From contig CAZMZH010000010.1 of NCBI GenBank assembly GCA_964570665.1, forward strand, positions 62,001 to 126,000: a stretch of DNA of 64,000 bases. Reading direction: 5' to 3'. The DNA comes from JAJDAT01 sp964570665 (GTDB lineage: Bacteria > Nitrospinota > Nitrospinia > Nitrospinales > JAJDAT01). Made by a program: the position numbers and the translations under genes. How positions within the stretch are numbered: position 1 is the stretch's first letter; the number at the start of each line of letters is the position of its first letter. The notes beneath the pieces are model-generated. The model was not told the origin of the DNA. It saw nothing but the letters and a program-made list of their open reading frames with translations, and ran no database searches. Shown one piece after another: positions 26,924 to 33,946 of the stretch.

Positions 26924-27781
26924 TTATCCCAAGAGCTGTAATACGGACTGTGGTATTAAATTTGCCTGACCAACCATTGCCGTAGAAGCCTGTACCAGAA
27001 TTTGGTTTCTGGTAAGTAACGCAACTTCCTCAGCGATATCTGCGTCTCGGATAGCAGATTCCGCAGCTTGTAAGTTTTCAGTACTAACCGAAATATTCGC
27101 GATCGCTCTTACGAGCCGGTTTTGTACGGCACCCACTTTACCACGGCCCTGGGTAACAACCGTTAAAGCGGCGTTGATCGAGTCGAGGGCGGTTAAGGCT
27201 CCGGAAGCGGAGGTAACGCTCAATGAATCGATACCGAGCGAAGATACTGTTACAGCAGTTAAGTCAATCTGAGTGTTGAGATTAATTCGACTGTCGGCGG
27301 ATGAATCCAATCCAATTTGGATCAAAATTTGATTGTCGGTTGATACAGTAGAGGACAAGGACCCGTCAATCAAACGCTGTCCATTAAACTCAGTGGTGTT
27401 TGCAATACGGTCGATTTCGTTTGAAAGCGCCGTGAATTCAATTTGGATTGTTTGACGTTCGGTGGATCCAACTGTACCGGTAGAAGCTTGAGATGAAAGT
27501 TCTCTTAGCCGAATTAAAATACCGGCTTGCTCATTCAAGGCACCCTCTGTAACGTTGATCAATGCGATTCCGTCATTTCCGTTCCGAACGGCCTGTCTTA
27601 AGGCTCGAATATCAGATCGTAAGGATTCCGAAATTGCTAGACCAGCGGCGTCGTCGGCGCCTCTGTTGATTCTAATACCGGATGCAATTCTTTCTACTGA
27701 TTGGGCTAGTCTGTCGTTGTTATTACCCAAGATTCTCTGGGCATTAAGCGAGGGAATGTTATTAAAGATTCGAACTGGCAT
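26924..27781 (-). CDS. fliC: flagellin 3
   Basis: Filament subunit of 285 residues, nearly the same as flagellins 2, 4 and 5 in the N-terminal 135 and C-terminal 85 residues. The differences lie mainly in residues ~140-200 (SSTVSTDNQILIQIGLDS and following), which are the solvent-facing part in a flagellin lacking D2/D3. It ends in QANLIPQSVLQLLG like flagellins 4 and 5. A sigma-28 promoter (28064-28038) and a leader of ~250 bp with a long CsrA-like hairpin precede it. Its own terminator hairpin follows, so it appears to be a single-gene transcript. Confidence 0.95.
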   Translation of the reverse strand: MPVRIFNNIPSLNAQRILGNNNDRLAQSVERIASGIRINRGADDAAGLAISESLRSDIRALRQAVRNGNDGIALINVTEGALNEQAGILIRLRELSSQASTGTVGSTERQTIQIEFTALSNEIDRIANTTEFNGQRLIDGSLSSTVSTDNQILIQIGLDSSADSRINLNTQIDLTAVTVSSLGIDSLSVTSASGALTALDSINAALTVVTQGRGKVGAVQNRLVRAIANISVSTENLQAAESAIRDADIAEEVALLTRNQILVQASTAMVGQANLIPQSVLQLLG

Positions 27782-27814
27782 GGTGATTCCTCCTTGAGTC
27801 GTGAATAACTAATA

Positions 27815-27842
27815 CTTGTTTTAACCTCCTTGCTAAAACAAG
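27815..27842 (-). promoter_or_regulatory. CsrA-like hairpin in flagellin 3 leader
   Basis: On the minus strand, an 11-bp stem (CTTGTTTTAGC against GTTAAAACAAG, one G-U pair) closes the loop AAGGAG. It is the most stable of the flagellin leader hairpins and lies ~34 bases before the start codon. Confidence 0.6.
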
Positions 27843-28037
27843 AAACCAGGGTGCTTCAAATGTAAAACTACAAATTATTTTTCAAATAATTCTCCAAGAA
27901 TTTCTAAGCCAACCAGGAAAGGCCAGAAATATTTTTTAGATCAAAAGTCTTAAATTATTCAGAAATTTTTGAGCTGACCAGGAAATACGCTAAAAATTTA
28001 CTTTTTTAATTTAAAGACTTTTTGTGTCTTGGATGCT

Positions 28038-28064
28038 CTATCGGATTTTGGAGGATTTACTTTA
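28038..28064 (-). promoter_or_regulatory. sigma-28 promoter of flagellin 3
   Basis: Minus strand TAAAGTAA-N11-TCCGATAG. Six of eight -35 and six of eight -10 bases fit the FliA consensus with exact spacing. It lies between the unknown 249-codon gene and flagellin 3. Confidence 0.65.
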
Positions 28065-28173
28065 GCTAGTAAAAAGGGTAGGGGGAGTTCTCCCTCAAGC
28101 GGAGCGGATAAAAAAAACGTGGAAAACGTTAAAAATAAAGAATTTTCTGTTAGATTGGATTTTATAAAAAAAA

Positions 28174-28923
28174 TTATAAAATTGGTGGATCTAACCCAAT
28201 TTCGAACAATTTAACGATCTCTTTTCTTGTTTTTAATGGGATATCGACCTTAGAATCATCCCTGTTTTGCATCAATGTTTTCCAATAAGCTTGTGTCCAG
28301 AGGAATTGTTTATTAATAGGACTTAGATTTGCTCGAAATTGTTCCAAAATATTGGTTTCTTCGGAAATTTCTTCAATTATTTTGGAAATCGGACTAAAAC
28401 TACTGAAAATAAATCGAGAAAAGGTTTTGCCACTGTAGTTTTTCGCAAATAGTGGTTTGGACGGTAACCCAACCTTCATATACGATTCTTCTAAAATGAT
28501 TGGTGGCAAGATTATTTCAAGAGACTTTTTGTTGAAAATAAACTTCTCTTTTTCCGCTAAAAGGCTAGAGTTAATATCCGTTTGTCTTAGCAGTCTTTGA
28601 ATAGCATTTTGTAAATGAAACTTGTCAATTTCATCCAAGTTTGGGTTTTTATGAATCAGTAGAAGTTGACCCAGTAATTGAAGCCGCTTTGACTGTTTAG
28701 ATAAGATAGTGTCGCATTCTTTTATTTCTTTTAGATAAATTTGAGTCGAACATAACTTTTGATCTATGAGTAGGTTCTCTACGTCAGTTTTTTCGTTTTG
28801 CGAATCGCGAAAATAGTTTCCCCAGTTTTTAGGGCGTAAGCTTACGCCCATTTTTTGCTTCTTTTCCAAGGGAAAGAATTTTATGGATCGATCTTCGATC
28901 TTCTTATGTAGTGTTTTACCCAT
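28174..28923 (-). CDS. unknown protein inside the flagellin cluster
   Basis: A 249-residue protein I do not recognise. It is basic at the N-terminus, lacks a signal sequence or membrane segment, and appears helical (residues ~45-120 are rich in Leu, Lys and Gln, partly coiled-coil-like). The C-terminal half has NLSPINKQFLWTQAYWKTLMQNRDD (in pieces, ~residues 200-225). AGAGG lies 10 bases before the ATG. It sits between flagellins 4 and 3 on the same strand, 85 bp after flagellin 4, so it may be expressed with it. Location suggests a filament-related role such as a chaperone, length control or modification, but the sequence does not show which. Confidence 0.6.
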   Translation of the reverse strand: MGKTLHKKIEDRSIKFFPLEKKQKMGVSLRPKNWGNYFRDSQNEKTDVENLLIDQKLCSTQIYLKEIKECDTILSKQSKRLQLLGQLLLIHKNPNLDEIDKFHLQNAIQRLLRQTDINSSLLAEKEKFIFNKKSLEIILPPIILEESYMKVGLPSKPLFAKNYSGKTFSRFIFSSFSPISKIIEEISEETNILEQFRANLSPINKQFLWTQAYWKTLMQNRDDSKVDIPLKTRKEIVKLFEIGLDPPIL

Positions 28924-29008
28924 AACCCGCCTCTTTTTAGAAATAATTTCCAGTCAAAGTTACACTGCCTCCATCCGGGATAAATTTCCCCGAATGGAAT
29001 TGAATGAA

Positions 29009-29866
29009 CTATCCTAGTAATTGCAAAACGGATTGTGGTATTAAATTTGCCTGTCCGACCATGGATGTAGAAGCTGCAACTAAAATTTGGTTTCGCGTAA
29101 GCAAGGCAACTTCTTCGGCAATATCTGCATCTCTAATTGAAGATTCGGCGGCCTGTAAGTTTTCGGTTGAAACCGAAAGATTTGAAATCGCTCGAACAAG
29201 ACGGTTTTGTACGGCGCCAACTTTACCCCGCGCTTGAGTTACGGAAGTAATAGCCAAATTGACCGCATCCAAAGCGGTTAAAGCTCCTGCTGCAGAAGTG
29301 ACACTAAGAGAATCTACGCTGAGTCCGGATGTTGTTACCGCAGAAAGATCAATTTGTTGATTCAAATTAATCCGACTGTCGGAGCTTGAATCCAATCCAA
29401 TTTGCACCAGAATGTGATTGGTCGAAGTAACTGTAGAAGCCAAAGTTCCATCGATTAATTTAGTTCCATTAAATTCTGTGGTGTTGGCAATACGGTCGAT
29501 TTCAGTTCTTAAGGAATCGAATTCTAATTGGATAGTTTGTCGTTCTGTAGAACCAACGGTTCCAGTAGACGCTTGAGAGGCTAACTCCCTTAAGCGAATA
29601 AGGATTGACGATTGCTCATTGAGCGCTCCTTCGGCGACATTAATTAGAGAAATTCCATCATTACCGTTTCGTACGGCTTGACGGAGAGCTCTAATGTCGG
29701 AACGTAGGGATTCTGAAATTGCTAATCCCGCAGCATCGTCGGCGCCTCTGTTGATTCTAATACCAGAAGCGATTCTTTCTACAGATTGAGCTAAACGATC
29801 ATTGTTGTTTCCCAAAATTCTTTGAGCGTTCAAAGATGGGATGTTGTTGAAGATTCGAACAGGCAT
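29009..29866 (-). CDS. fliC: flagellin 4
   Basis: Filament subunit of 285 residues. The N-terminal (1-135) and C-terminal (~205-285) domains match flagellins 2, 3 and 5; the central segment (SSTNHILVQIGLDSSSDSRI onward) is paralogue-specific. It ends in STSMVGQANLIPQSVLQLLG. An excellent sigma-28 promoter (30064-30038) sets a 172-bp leader with a GGA-loop hairpin. The ribosome-binding region AGGAGGAGGAAAA is unusually strong, so this may be the major filament protein; expression level cannot be read from sequence. Confidence 0.95.
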   Translation of the reverse strand: MPVRIFNNIPSLNAQRILGNNNDRLAQSVERIASGIRINRGADDAAGLAISESLRSDIRALRQAVRNGNDGISLINVAEGALNEQSSILIRLRELASQASTGTVGSTERQTIQLEFDSLRTEIDRIANTTEFNGTKLIDGTLASTVTSTNHILVQIGLDSSSDSRINLNQQIDLSAVTTSGLSVDSLSVTSAAGALTALDAVNLAITSVTQARGKVGAVQNRLVRAISNLSVSTENLQAAESSIRDADIAEEVALLTRNQILVAASTSMVGQANLIPQSVLQLLG

Positions 29867-29901
29867 GACTTTTTCCTCCTCCTAAGGAATGTTTTAGTTC
29901 G

Positions 29902-29922
29902 CGATGACTTTCCTTATCATCG
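29902..29922 (-). promoter_or_regulatory. CsrA-like hairpin in flagellin 4 leader
   Basis: On the minus strand, CGATGA and TCATCG form a 6-bp stem with loop TAAGGAAAG, which presents AAGGA. It lies ~36 bases before the start, as in flagellins 1-3, though its stem sequence is different, so the structure rather than the bases is conserved. Confidence 0.5.
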
Positions 29923-30037
29923 TTGTTTAACGCGCCTAAAAAAAAACTCTAATGGAATTTAATTTTTATTCCGTAAAGTCTGATAAGCGTGAGTTGTAAC
30001 CGCCTCTTTACTTTGGGCGGTGTTGCGCTCAACAAGG

Positions 30038-30064
30038 TTATCGGAGGATTTATTAATAACTTTA
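30038..30064 (-). promoter_or_regulatory. sigma-28 promoter of flagellin 4
   Basis: Minus strand TAAAGTTA-N11-TCCGATAA: seven of eight bases fit FliA consensus in each box, with exact spacing. The bases just downstream (AACCTTGTTGAG) resemble those after the array promoter at 32143 (AACCAAGTTGAG). Confidence 0.75.
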
Positions 30065-30232
30065 ATTTGGAAATATTTATTGGAACCTAACAGGGGGTAA
30101 TTTATCTACTTGGCGGGTTCACAAAAGATCGTTAAATCGATTGTGTGAGATCCTTAAGCGTTTTGTTTATTGGGTTTTCGGGTTTTGATATGAAATTGTT
30201 CCGAGAAGGTTTTAAGGTTTAAAAAATAATAA

Positions 30233-30269
30233 TTTTTTTTTGGAGCGGGCATAAACCCGCTCCAAAAAA
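30233..30269 (-). terminator. terminator of flagellin 5
   Basis: On the minus strand, TTTTTTGGAGCGGG and CCCGCTCCAAAA flank a short loop, with a T-run of eight or more beyond the stem. It starts 10 bp after the flagellin 5 stop. Confidence 0.8.
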
Positions 30270-30278
30270 TAGCGCTGA

Positions 30279-31136
30279 CTAACCTAAAAGTTGTAAAACC
30301 GATTGTGGAAGCAAGTTGGCTTGACCCGCAACTGCAGTCGAAGACGCAACCAAAATTTGGTTTCGCGTTAAATTTGCGACTTCCTCGGCAATATCAGCGT
30401 CCCTGATAGCAGATTCTGCGGCCTGTAAGTTTTCGGTCGTTGTCGCCAGATTATTAATCGCTCTAACCAACCGGTTTTGTACCGCTCCCACCTTACCTCG
30501 AGCCTGCGTAACTAAAGATATAGCTGAGTTTATTGAATCCAGAGCAGTCAAAGCTCCTGCCGCCGCCGTTACGGAGAGAGTATCAATGCTTAAACTGGTA
30601 GAAGAAATTGCCTGTAAACCAATTGTAGTGTTGAAATTGATACGACTATTGCTTGTTGCATCCAACCCAATTTGAACAATCAGTTGCGAATCAGTCGCTA
30701 CCGTCGAAGCAAGCGATCCATCCAAAAGTCTGGTTCCATTAAATTCCGACGTGTTTGATATTCTGTCAATTTCGTTTCTCAGGGAGTCAAATTCAATTTG
30801 AATCGTTTGTCTTTCTGTGGAACCAACCGTTCCTGTTGAAGCTTGAGAAGCCAATTCCCTCAAACGAATTAAAATGGAAGATTGCTCGTTTAGGGAACCT
30901 TCCGTTGTATTCAAAAGAGAAATCCCGTCATTCGCGTTTCTGTTTGCTTGCCGTAAAGCTCGAATATCAGATCGTAAGGATTCTGAAATAGCTAGGCCAG
31001 CGGCGTCGTCGGCGGCCCGATTGATTCTAACCCCTGAGGCAATCCGTTCGATGGATTGCGCTAAACGATCGTTGTTATTACCCAAAATTCTTTGTGCATT
31101 TAATGAAGGGATGTTGTTATTAATTCGGACCGGCAT
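30279..31136 (-). CDS. fliC: flagellin 5
   Basis: Filament subunit of 285 residues and the promoter-distal (rightmost) member of the cluster. Compared with flagellins 2-4 it has ANRNANDGISLLNTTEGSLNE in place of AVRNGNDGIxLINVxEGALNE, NNLATTTENLQ in the C-terminal part, and STAVAGQANLLPQSVLQLLG at the end. It is thus intermediate between the 2/3/4 group and flagellin 1. GGAGGA precedes the ATG. The nearest sigma-28-like site is at 31315-31290 and four to five more lie upstream. Its leader lacks the AAGGA hairpin found in the other four. Confidence 0.95.
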   Translation of the reverse strand: MPVRINNNIPSLNAQRILGNNNDRLAQSIERIASGVRINRAADDAAGLAISESLRSDIRALRQANRNANDGISLLNTTEGSLNEQSSILIRLRELASQASTGTVGSTERQTIQIEFDSLRNEIDRISNTSEFNGTRLLDGSLASTVATDSQLIVQIGLDATSNSRINFNTTIGLQAISSTSLSIDTLSVTAAAGALTALDSINSAISLVTQARGKVGAVQNRLVRAINNLATTTENLQAAESAIRDADIAEEVANLTRNQILVASSTAVAGQANLLPQSVLQLLG

Positions 31137-31289
31137 GGTATCCTCCGCCTATTAGAAGGTTTAAATTTTAAAAAAGACCAGGTTTTATGTAAAAAAGCCT
31201 AATGGCTATTATTAAATTTTCCGATAAAGCAGATAGGGGGTTATCGTTTCAACATTTTTGAAGGATAAAATAAAGCTATCCACTTCGGG
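31137..31289. other. flagellin 5 leader
   Basis: 153 bp from the last array promoter to the flagellin 5 start. It lacks the AAGGA hairpin of the other leaders but contains AGCC-ATTA-GGCT followed by TTTTTT on the minus strand (around 31194-31209), a weak attenuator-like hairpin. Confidence 0.35.
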
Positions 31290-31315
31290 TTTTCGGCAAA
31301 AAAACGTAAACTCTA
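31290..31315 (-). promoter_or_regulatory. sigma-28-like promoter of flagellin 5
   Basis: Minus strand TAGAGTTT, 10-bp spacer, GCCGAAAA: seven of eight bases in each box fit FliA consensus, but the spacer is one base short. It gives a 154-bp leader to flagellin 5 and is also the last unit of the promoter array. Confidence 0.5.
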
Positions 31316-31479
31316 AATAAGATTTTTTGAAAAAAAACAATTCATTAGGAAAAATGGCAAATGATTTTTTAATTCTCGAAAAAACGCTTACCATCCTTAT
31401 TAAAAGTGACGATATACACGATGAGGATTTGTCTGCTCTATAATTTGAGCGACTTTGAAAAAGCTTTCCCCCAACGGGA

Positions 31480-31506
31480 ATATCGGAAAAAATATCAAGT
31501 ACTTTA
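31480..31506 (-). promoter_or_regulatory. sigma-28-like promoter, array unit 2
   Basis: Minus strand TAAAGTAC-N11-TCCGATAT, with exact FliA spacing. No gene begins before the flagellin 5 start 344 bp downstream. Confidence 0.5.
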
Positions 31507-31813
31507 AAATTAAATTTCCGAGGCAAATTTTTCGAAGTTTCTGAAATTAACATCAAGCAATTAAATAAAAATTCCGTTAAGACCGATGCCCAAAGCCGCA
31601 TTCTTACCTGAAGATTCAAGAAATTAAAGATAGCCGTATCGGGGTTTTCGGATAAAAAATTAAAATGTATTAGCTTAATTTTCATTTTTATTAATATTTT
31701 TAAGTATTGCCGTATTAAAGGCTCATGGACCTTTATTAATTTACCGTTAAGACCGATGAACCAAAGATTGCCTTTTATTCAGTTTCATTAAGCCAAATCA
31801 TGGCCTGTCTTGG

Positions 31814-31840
31814 TTATCGGAAAAAAAGTTGATAACTTTA
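31814..31840 (-). promoter_or_regulatory. sigma-28 promoter, array unit 4
   Basis: Minus strand TAAAGTTA-N11-TCCGATAA, identical in both boxes to the flagellin 4 promoter. The following bases AACCAAGACAGG resemble the unit at 32143. No coding frame follows. Confidence 0.65.
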
Positions 31841-31885
31841 GTATCGGAGTTCTTTTTTTTTCAAAAATTAAAAAAAACCTTTTCT

Positions 31886-31913
31886 TAAAGGAACTCACGT
31901 TTTTTTCCGATAA
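31886..31913 (+). promoter_or_regulatory. rightward sigma-28-like site within the array
   Basis: Plus strand TAAAGGAA, 12-bp spacer, TCCGATAA. It points to ldcA, 280 bp downstream. It also coincides with the second conserved box of the leftward array, so it may be accidental. Confidence 0.3.
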
Positions 31914-31975
31914 AATCGATGCGGTACTATAGAATCTTTTTTCGAACTTCAAGATTCTATGAGGCCTTATCTTAT

Positions 31976-32002
31976 TTTTCGGAAAAAATCTTGAGCGCTT
32001 TA
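31976..32002 (-). promoter_or_regulatory. sigma-28-like promoter, array unit 5
   Basis: Minus strand TAAAGCGC-N11-TCCGAAAA, correct spacing, weaker boxes. A 10-bp hairpin (ATAGAATCTT/AAGATTCTAT, 31928-31960) lies just downstream in the predicted transcript. Confidence 0.45.
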
Positions 32003-32142
32003 GGACAAAATTCACCTGTGATGGACTCCAAAAATATTTTTTAATTTCCGCTTATATAAATAAGGTAAAATCCCGTAATAAGGGATAAGCTTTATACGGC
32101 TTTCCGAAACGAAAACATTGGCCGCAATTAACCTCAACTTGG

Positions 32143-32169
32143 TTATCGGAAAAAATGATTAGAACTTTA
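32143..32169 (-). promoter_or_regulatory. sigma-28 promoter, array unit 6
   Basis: Minus strand TAAAGTTC-N11-TCCGATAA with exact spacing. It faces away from ldcA, whose TTG start lies 26 bp behind it, so it cannot serve that gene. Confidence 0.65.
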
Positions 32170-32195
32170 GCGGGTTTCTAAAAAAGGCAAAAAAA

Positions 32196-33113
32196 TTGAA
32201 TAAAGCAAACAAAATTAAAAAAGGAGACTTGATTGGAATTGTTTCGCCAGCGGGTCCTACTGACTTTGAAGAATTGCAGAGAGGAATGAATCTCCTAAAG
32301 AAAATGGGATTCCATTGCTCTTTAGGAAAAAATGCTTTATTGCAAAAAGGGTTTTTAGCGGGTTCGGATAAGGAAAGAGCGGATGATTTCATGAATATGG
32401 TTAAAAATCCCGAGATTTCGGCTATTTTATGCGCTCGTGGTGGCTATGGAGTTAATCGGGTACTTCCTTATTTGGATTATAGTCTTATTAAAAAGACGCG
32501 CAAACCTATTATTGGATCTAGCGATATAACGATTTTGTTAAATTATATAAACTATAAATGCTCTCTTATTTCTTTTCATGGTCCTATGGCGGCAGGAAGT
32601 TTTGGACGAACGCCTATGAAGAAATCGCGAGTGCCTTTTTGCCAGGCGCTTATGGGTAATATGGATATGTATAGTTACTCGAAACGAAATGCTTGGACAA
32701 TAAAGCCTGGAAAAAGCGAGGGAAGGTTAGCTGGAGGTTGTTTAACTCTTATGATTCGTTCGCTTGGTACGCCCTATGAGATACAAACGCGAAATCGAAT
32801 ACTAATTATTGAAGACGTTAACGAAAGACCATACAAAATTGATGGAATGTTATGGCAGCTCAAAGAAGCCGGGAAATTTAAAGGAATTCGCGGAATAGTT
32901 TTTGGAGAGATGGTAAATTGTCAGCCTAATAAGAATGAGTCGTATACACTTAGGGAAACGATATCCGATTTTTTTAGGAATGTTACCTTTCCCATTTTAA
33001 TGAATTGCCCCATTGGCCATGGAAAAGAAATGTGGACTCTGCCTTTAGGAGTTCCGGCAATATTAGACTCGGAAGCAAAAAGTTTAACAATAAAGGAAAG
33101 TGGAGCGGTTTAG
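32196..33113 (+). CDS. ldcA: LD-carboxypeptidase (peptidase family S66)
   Basis: Trims the terminal D-alanine from murein tetrapeptides during peptidoglycan recycling; MccF-like relatives of the same family detoxify microcin C. The 305-residue protein has the N-terminal GDLIGIVSPAGP, ILCARGGYGVNRVLPYLD (~residue 78), the nucleophile region PIIGSSDITILLNY (~residue 108, Ser), the catalytic Glu segment LIIEDVNERPYKIDGML (~residue 204) and NCPIGHG with the catalytic His (~residue 270). The start is a TTG with weak AAAGG upstream. It is convergent with hisF, overlapping its stop by 4 bp. Confidence 0.9.
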   Translation: MNKANKIKKGDLIGIVSPAGPTDFEELQRGMNLLKKMGFHCSLGKNALLQKGFLAGSDKERADDFMNMVKNPEISAILCARGGYGVNRVLPYLDYSLIKKTRKPIIGSSDITILLNYINYKCSLISFHGPMAAGSFGRTPMKKSRVPFCQALMGNMDMYSYSKRNAWTIKPGKSEGRLAGGCLTLMIRSLGTPYEIQTRNRILIIEDVNERPYKIDGMLWQLKEAGKFKGIRGIVFGEMVNCQPNKNESYTLRETISDFFRNVTFPILMNCPIGHGKEMWTLPLGVPAILDSEAKSLTIKESGAV

Positions 33114-33946
33114 ACCCTGACTGGAATTCCTTTTTCCGCTAAAAAAAGCTTTGTTTCAGGAATAGTGTATTCTTTGAAATGAAAAATGGAGGCGGCGAGA
33201 ACTGCAGACGCTTTTCCTTCTGTTAAACCATCGTATAGATGTTTTGGACTGCCGGCCCCACCGGAAGCAATTACAGGAATACTTAAAGATTCAGAGATAG
33301 TTCGATTTAATTCGTTATCGTAGCCTTTTTTGGTACCGTCGCGATCCATGCTCGTGAGGAGTATTTCTCCTGCCCCATAAGATTCCATTAGAATCGCCCA
33401 TGTCAGAACGTTGATTTTTGTCTGTTTTCTGCCGCCGTGAGTAAAAACTCCCCACTGTAAAGCGTTTTCAGGTTCTGACAAAATTAGGTTGGGACGGTCT
33501 ACCGCCCATTTTTGTAAATTTAGGGGAGATGGATCGTTCGGAAAGGATCTTTTCGCGTCTATTGCAACGACAATACATTGACTGCCAAATTTTTCCGCTG
33601 CGCTTTTTACAAAATCGGGGTTCTGAACGGCAGCTGTATTGATTGAAACCTTATCGGCTCCGGCGTTAAGCAAAGCCCTTATATCGTCAAGAGTTCGAAC
33701 GCCTCCGCCAACCGTTAATGGCATAAAGACTTTTTCAGAAGTACGGGCGACGACGTCTAATATTGTTTTTTTCCCTTCGTGCGACGCGGCAATATCCAAG
33801 AATGTAAGTTCGTCTGCCCCTTCAGCTTCGTAAGCGGCAGCAATCTCTGCAGGGTCTCCAGCGTCTCTCAAGTCTACAAAATTAACGCCTTTTACTACAC
33901 GGCCTCCTTTTACATCCAAACAAGGAATGATTCGTTTAGCCAGCAT
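33110..33946 (-). CDS. hisF: imidazole glycerol phosphate synthase cyclase subunit
   Basis: TIM-barrel subunit that uses ammonia from HisH to make imidazole-glycerol phosphate and AICAR. Catalytic aspartates are in IPCLDVKGGRVVKG (Asp ~10) and CIVVAIDAKR (~residue 131). At 278 residues it is about 20-25 longer than the usual 252-258. The extra length lies directly after the second catalytic strand (about residues 136-158, NDPSPLNLQKWAVDRPNLILSE split over the loop). It overlaps hisA by 11 bp, so the two are translationally coupled; hisH lies at 15 kb. Confidence 0.95.
   Translation of the reverse strand: MLAKRIIPCLDVKGGRVVKGVNFVDLRDAGDPAEIAAAYEAEGADELTFLDIAASHEGKKTILDVVARTSEKVFMPLTVGGGVRTLDDIRALLNAGADKVSINTAAVQNPDFVKSAAEKFGSQCIVVAIDAKRSFPNDPSPLNLQKWAVDRPNLILSEPENALQWGVFTHGGRKQTKINVLTWAILMESYGAGEILLTSMDRDGTKKGYDNELNRTISESLSIPVIASGGAGSPKHLYDGLTEGKASAVLAASIFHFKEYTIPETKLFLAEKGIPVRV

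Larger units (their letters stand above)
31290..32170 (-). repeat. degenerate tandem array of sigma-28 promoter/leader units
   Basis: About 880 bp with no credible gene. Leftward sigma-28-like sites recur at plus-strand positions 31290, 31480, 31645 (partial), 31814, 31976 and 32143, that is at intervals of 190, 165, 169, 162 and 167 bp. About 70 bp downstream of several of them lies a second conserved box; on the plus strand it is CCGTTAAGACCGATG at 31574 and 31744, with looser forms near 31906 and 32073. The flagellin 4 leader has an equivalent (CCGTAAAGTCTGATAA near 29972). The units therefore look like diverged copies of a flagellin leader without its coding sequence. Confidence 0.6.

Noticed and set aside
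28029..28214. Plus-strand 61-codon frame
   Set aside because: Covers the flagellin 3 sigma-28 promoter on the other strand; no ribosome-binding site or domain.
31212..31685. Minus-strand frame of 157 codons in the promoter array
   Set aside because: It spans two array units, has no ribosome-binding site, starts inside repeats and its composition is that of AT-rich non-coding DNA.
31788..32015. Minus-strand frame of 75 codons in the promoter array
   Set aside because: Overlaps array units 4 and 5; no ribosome-binding site; Phe/Lys-rich translation of A/T runs.
31290..32170. CRISPR array
   Set aside because: Repeat period is ~165 bp with degenerate units and no short identical direct repeats with unique spacers; no cas genes.
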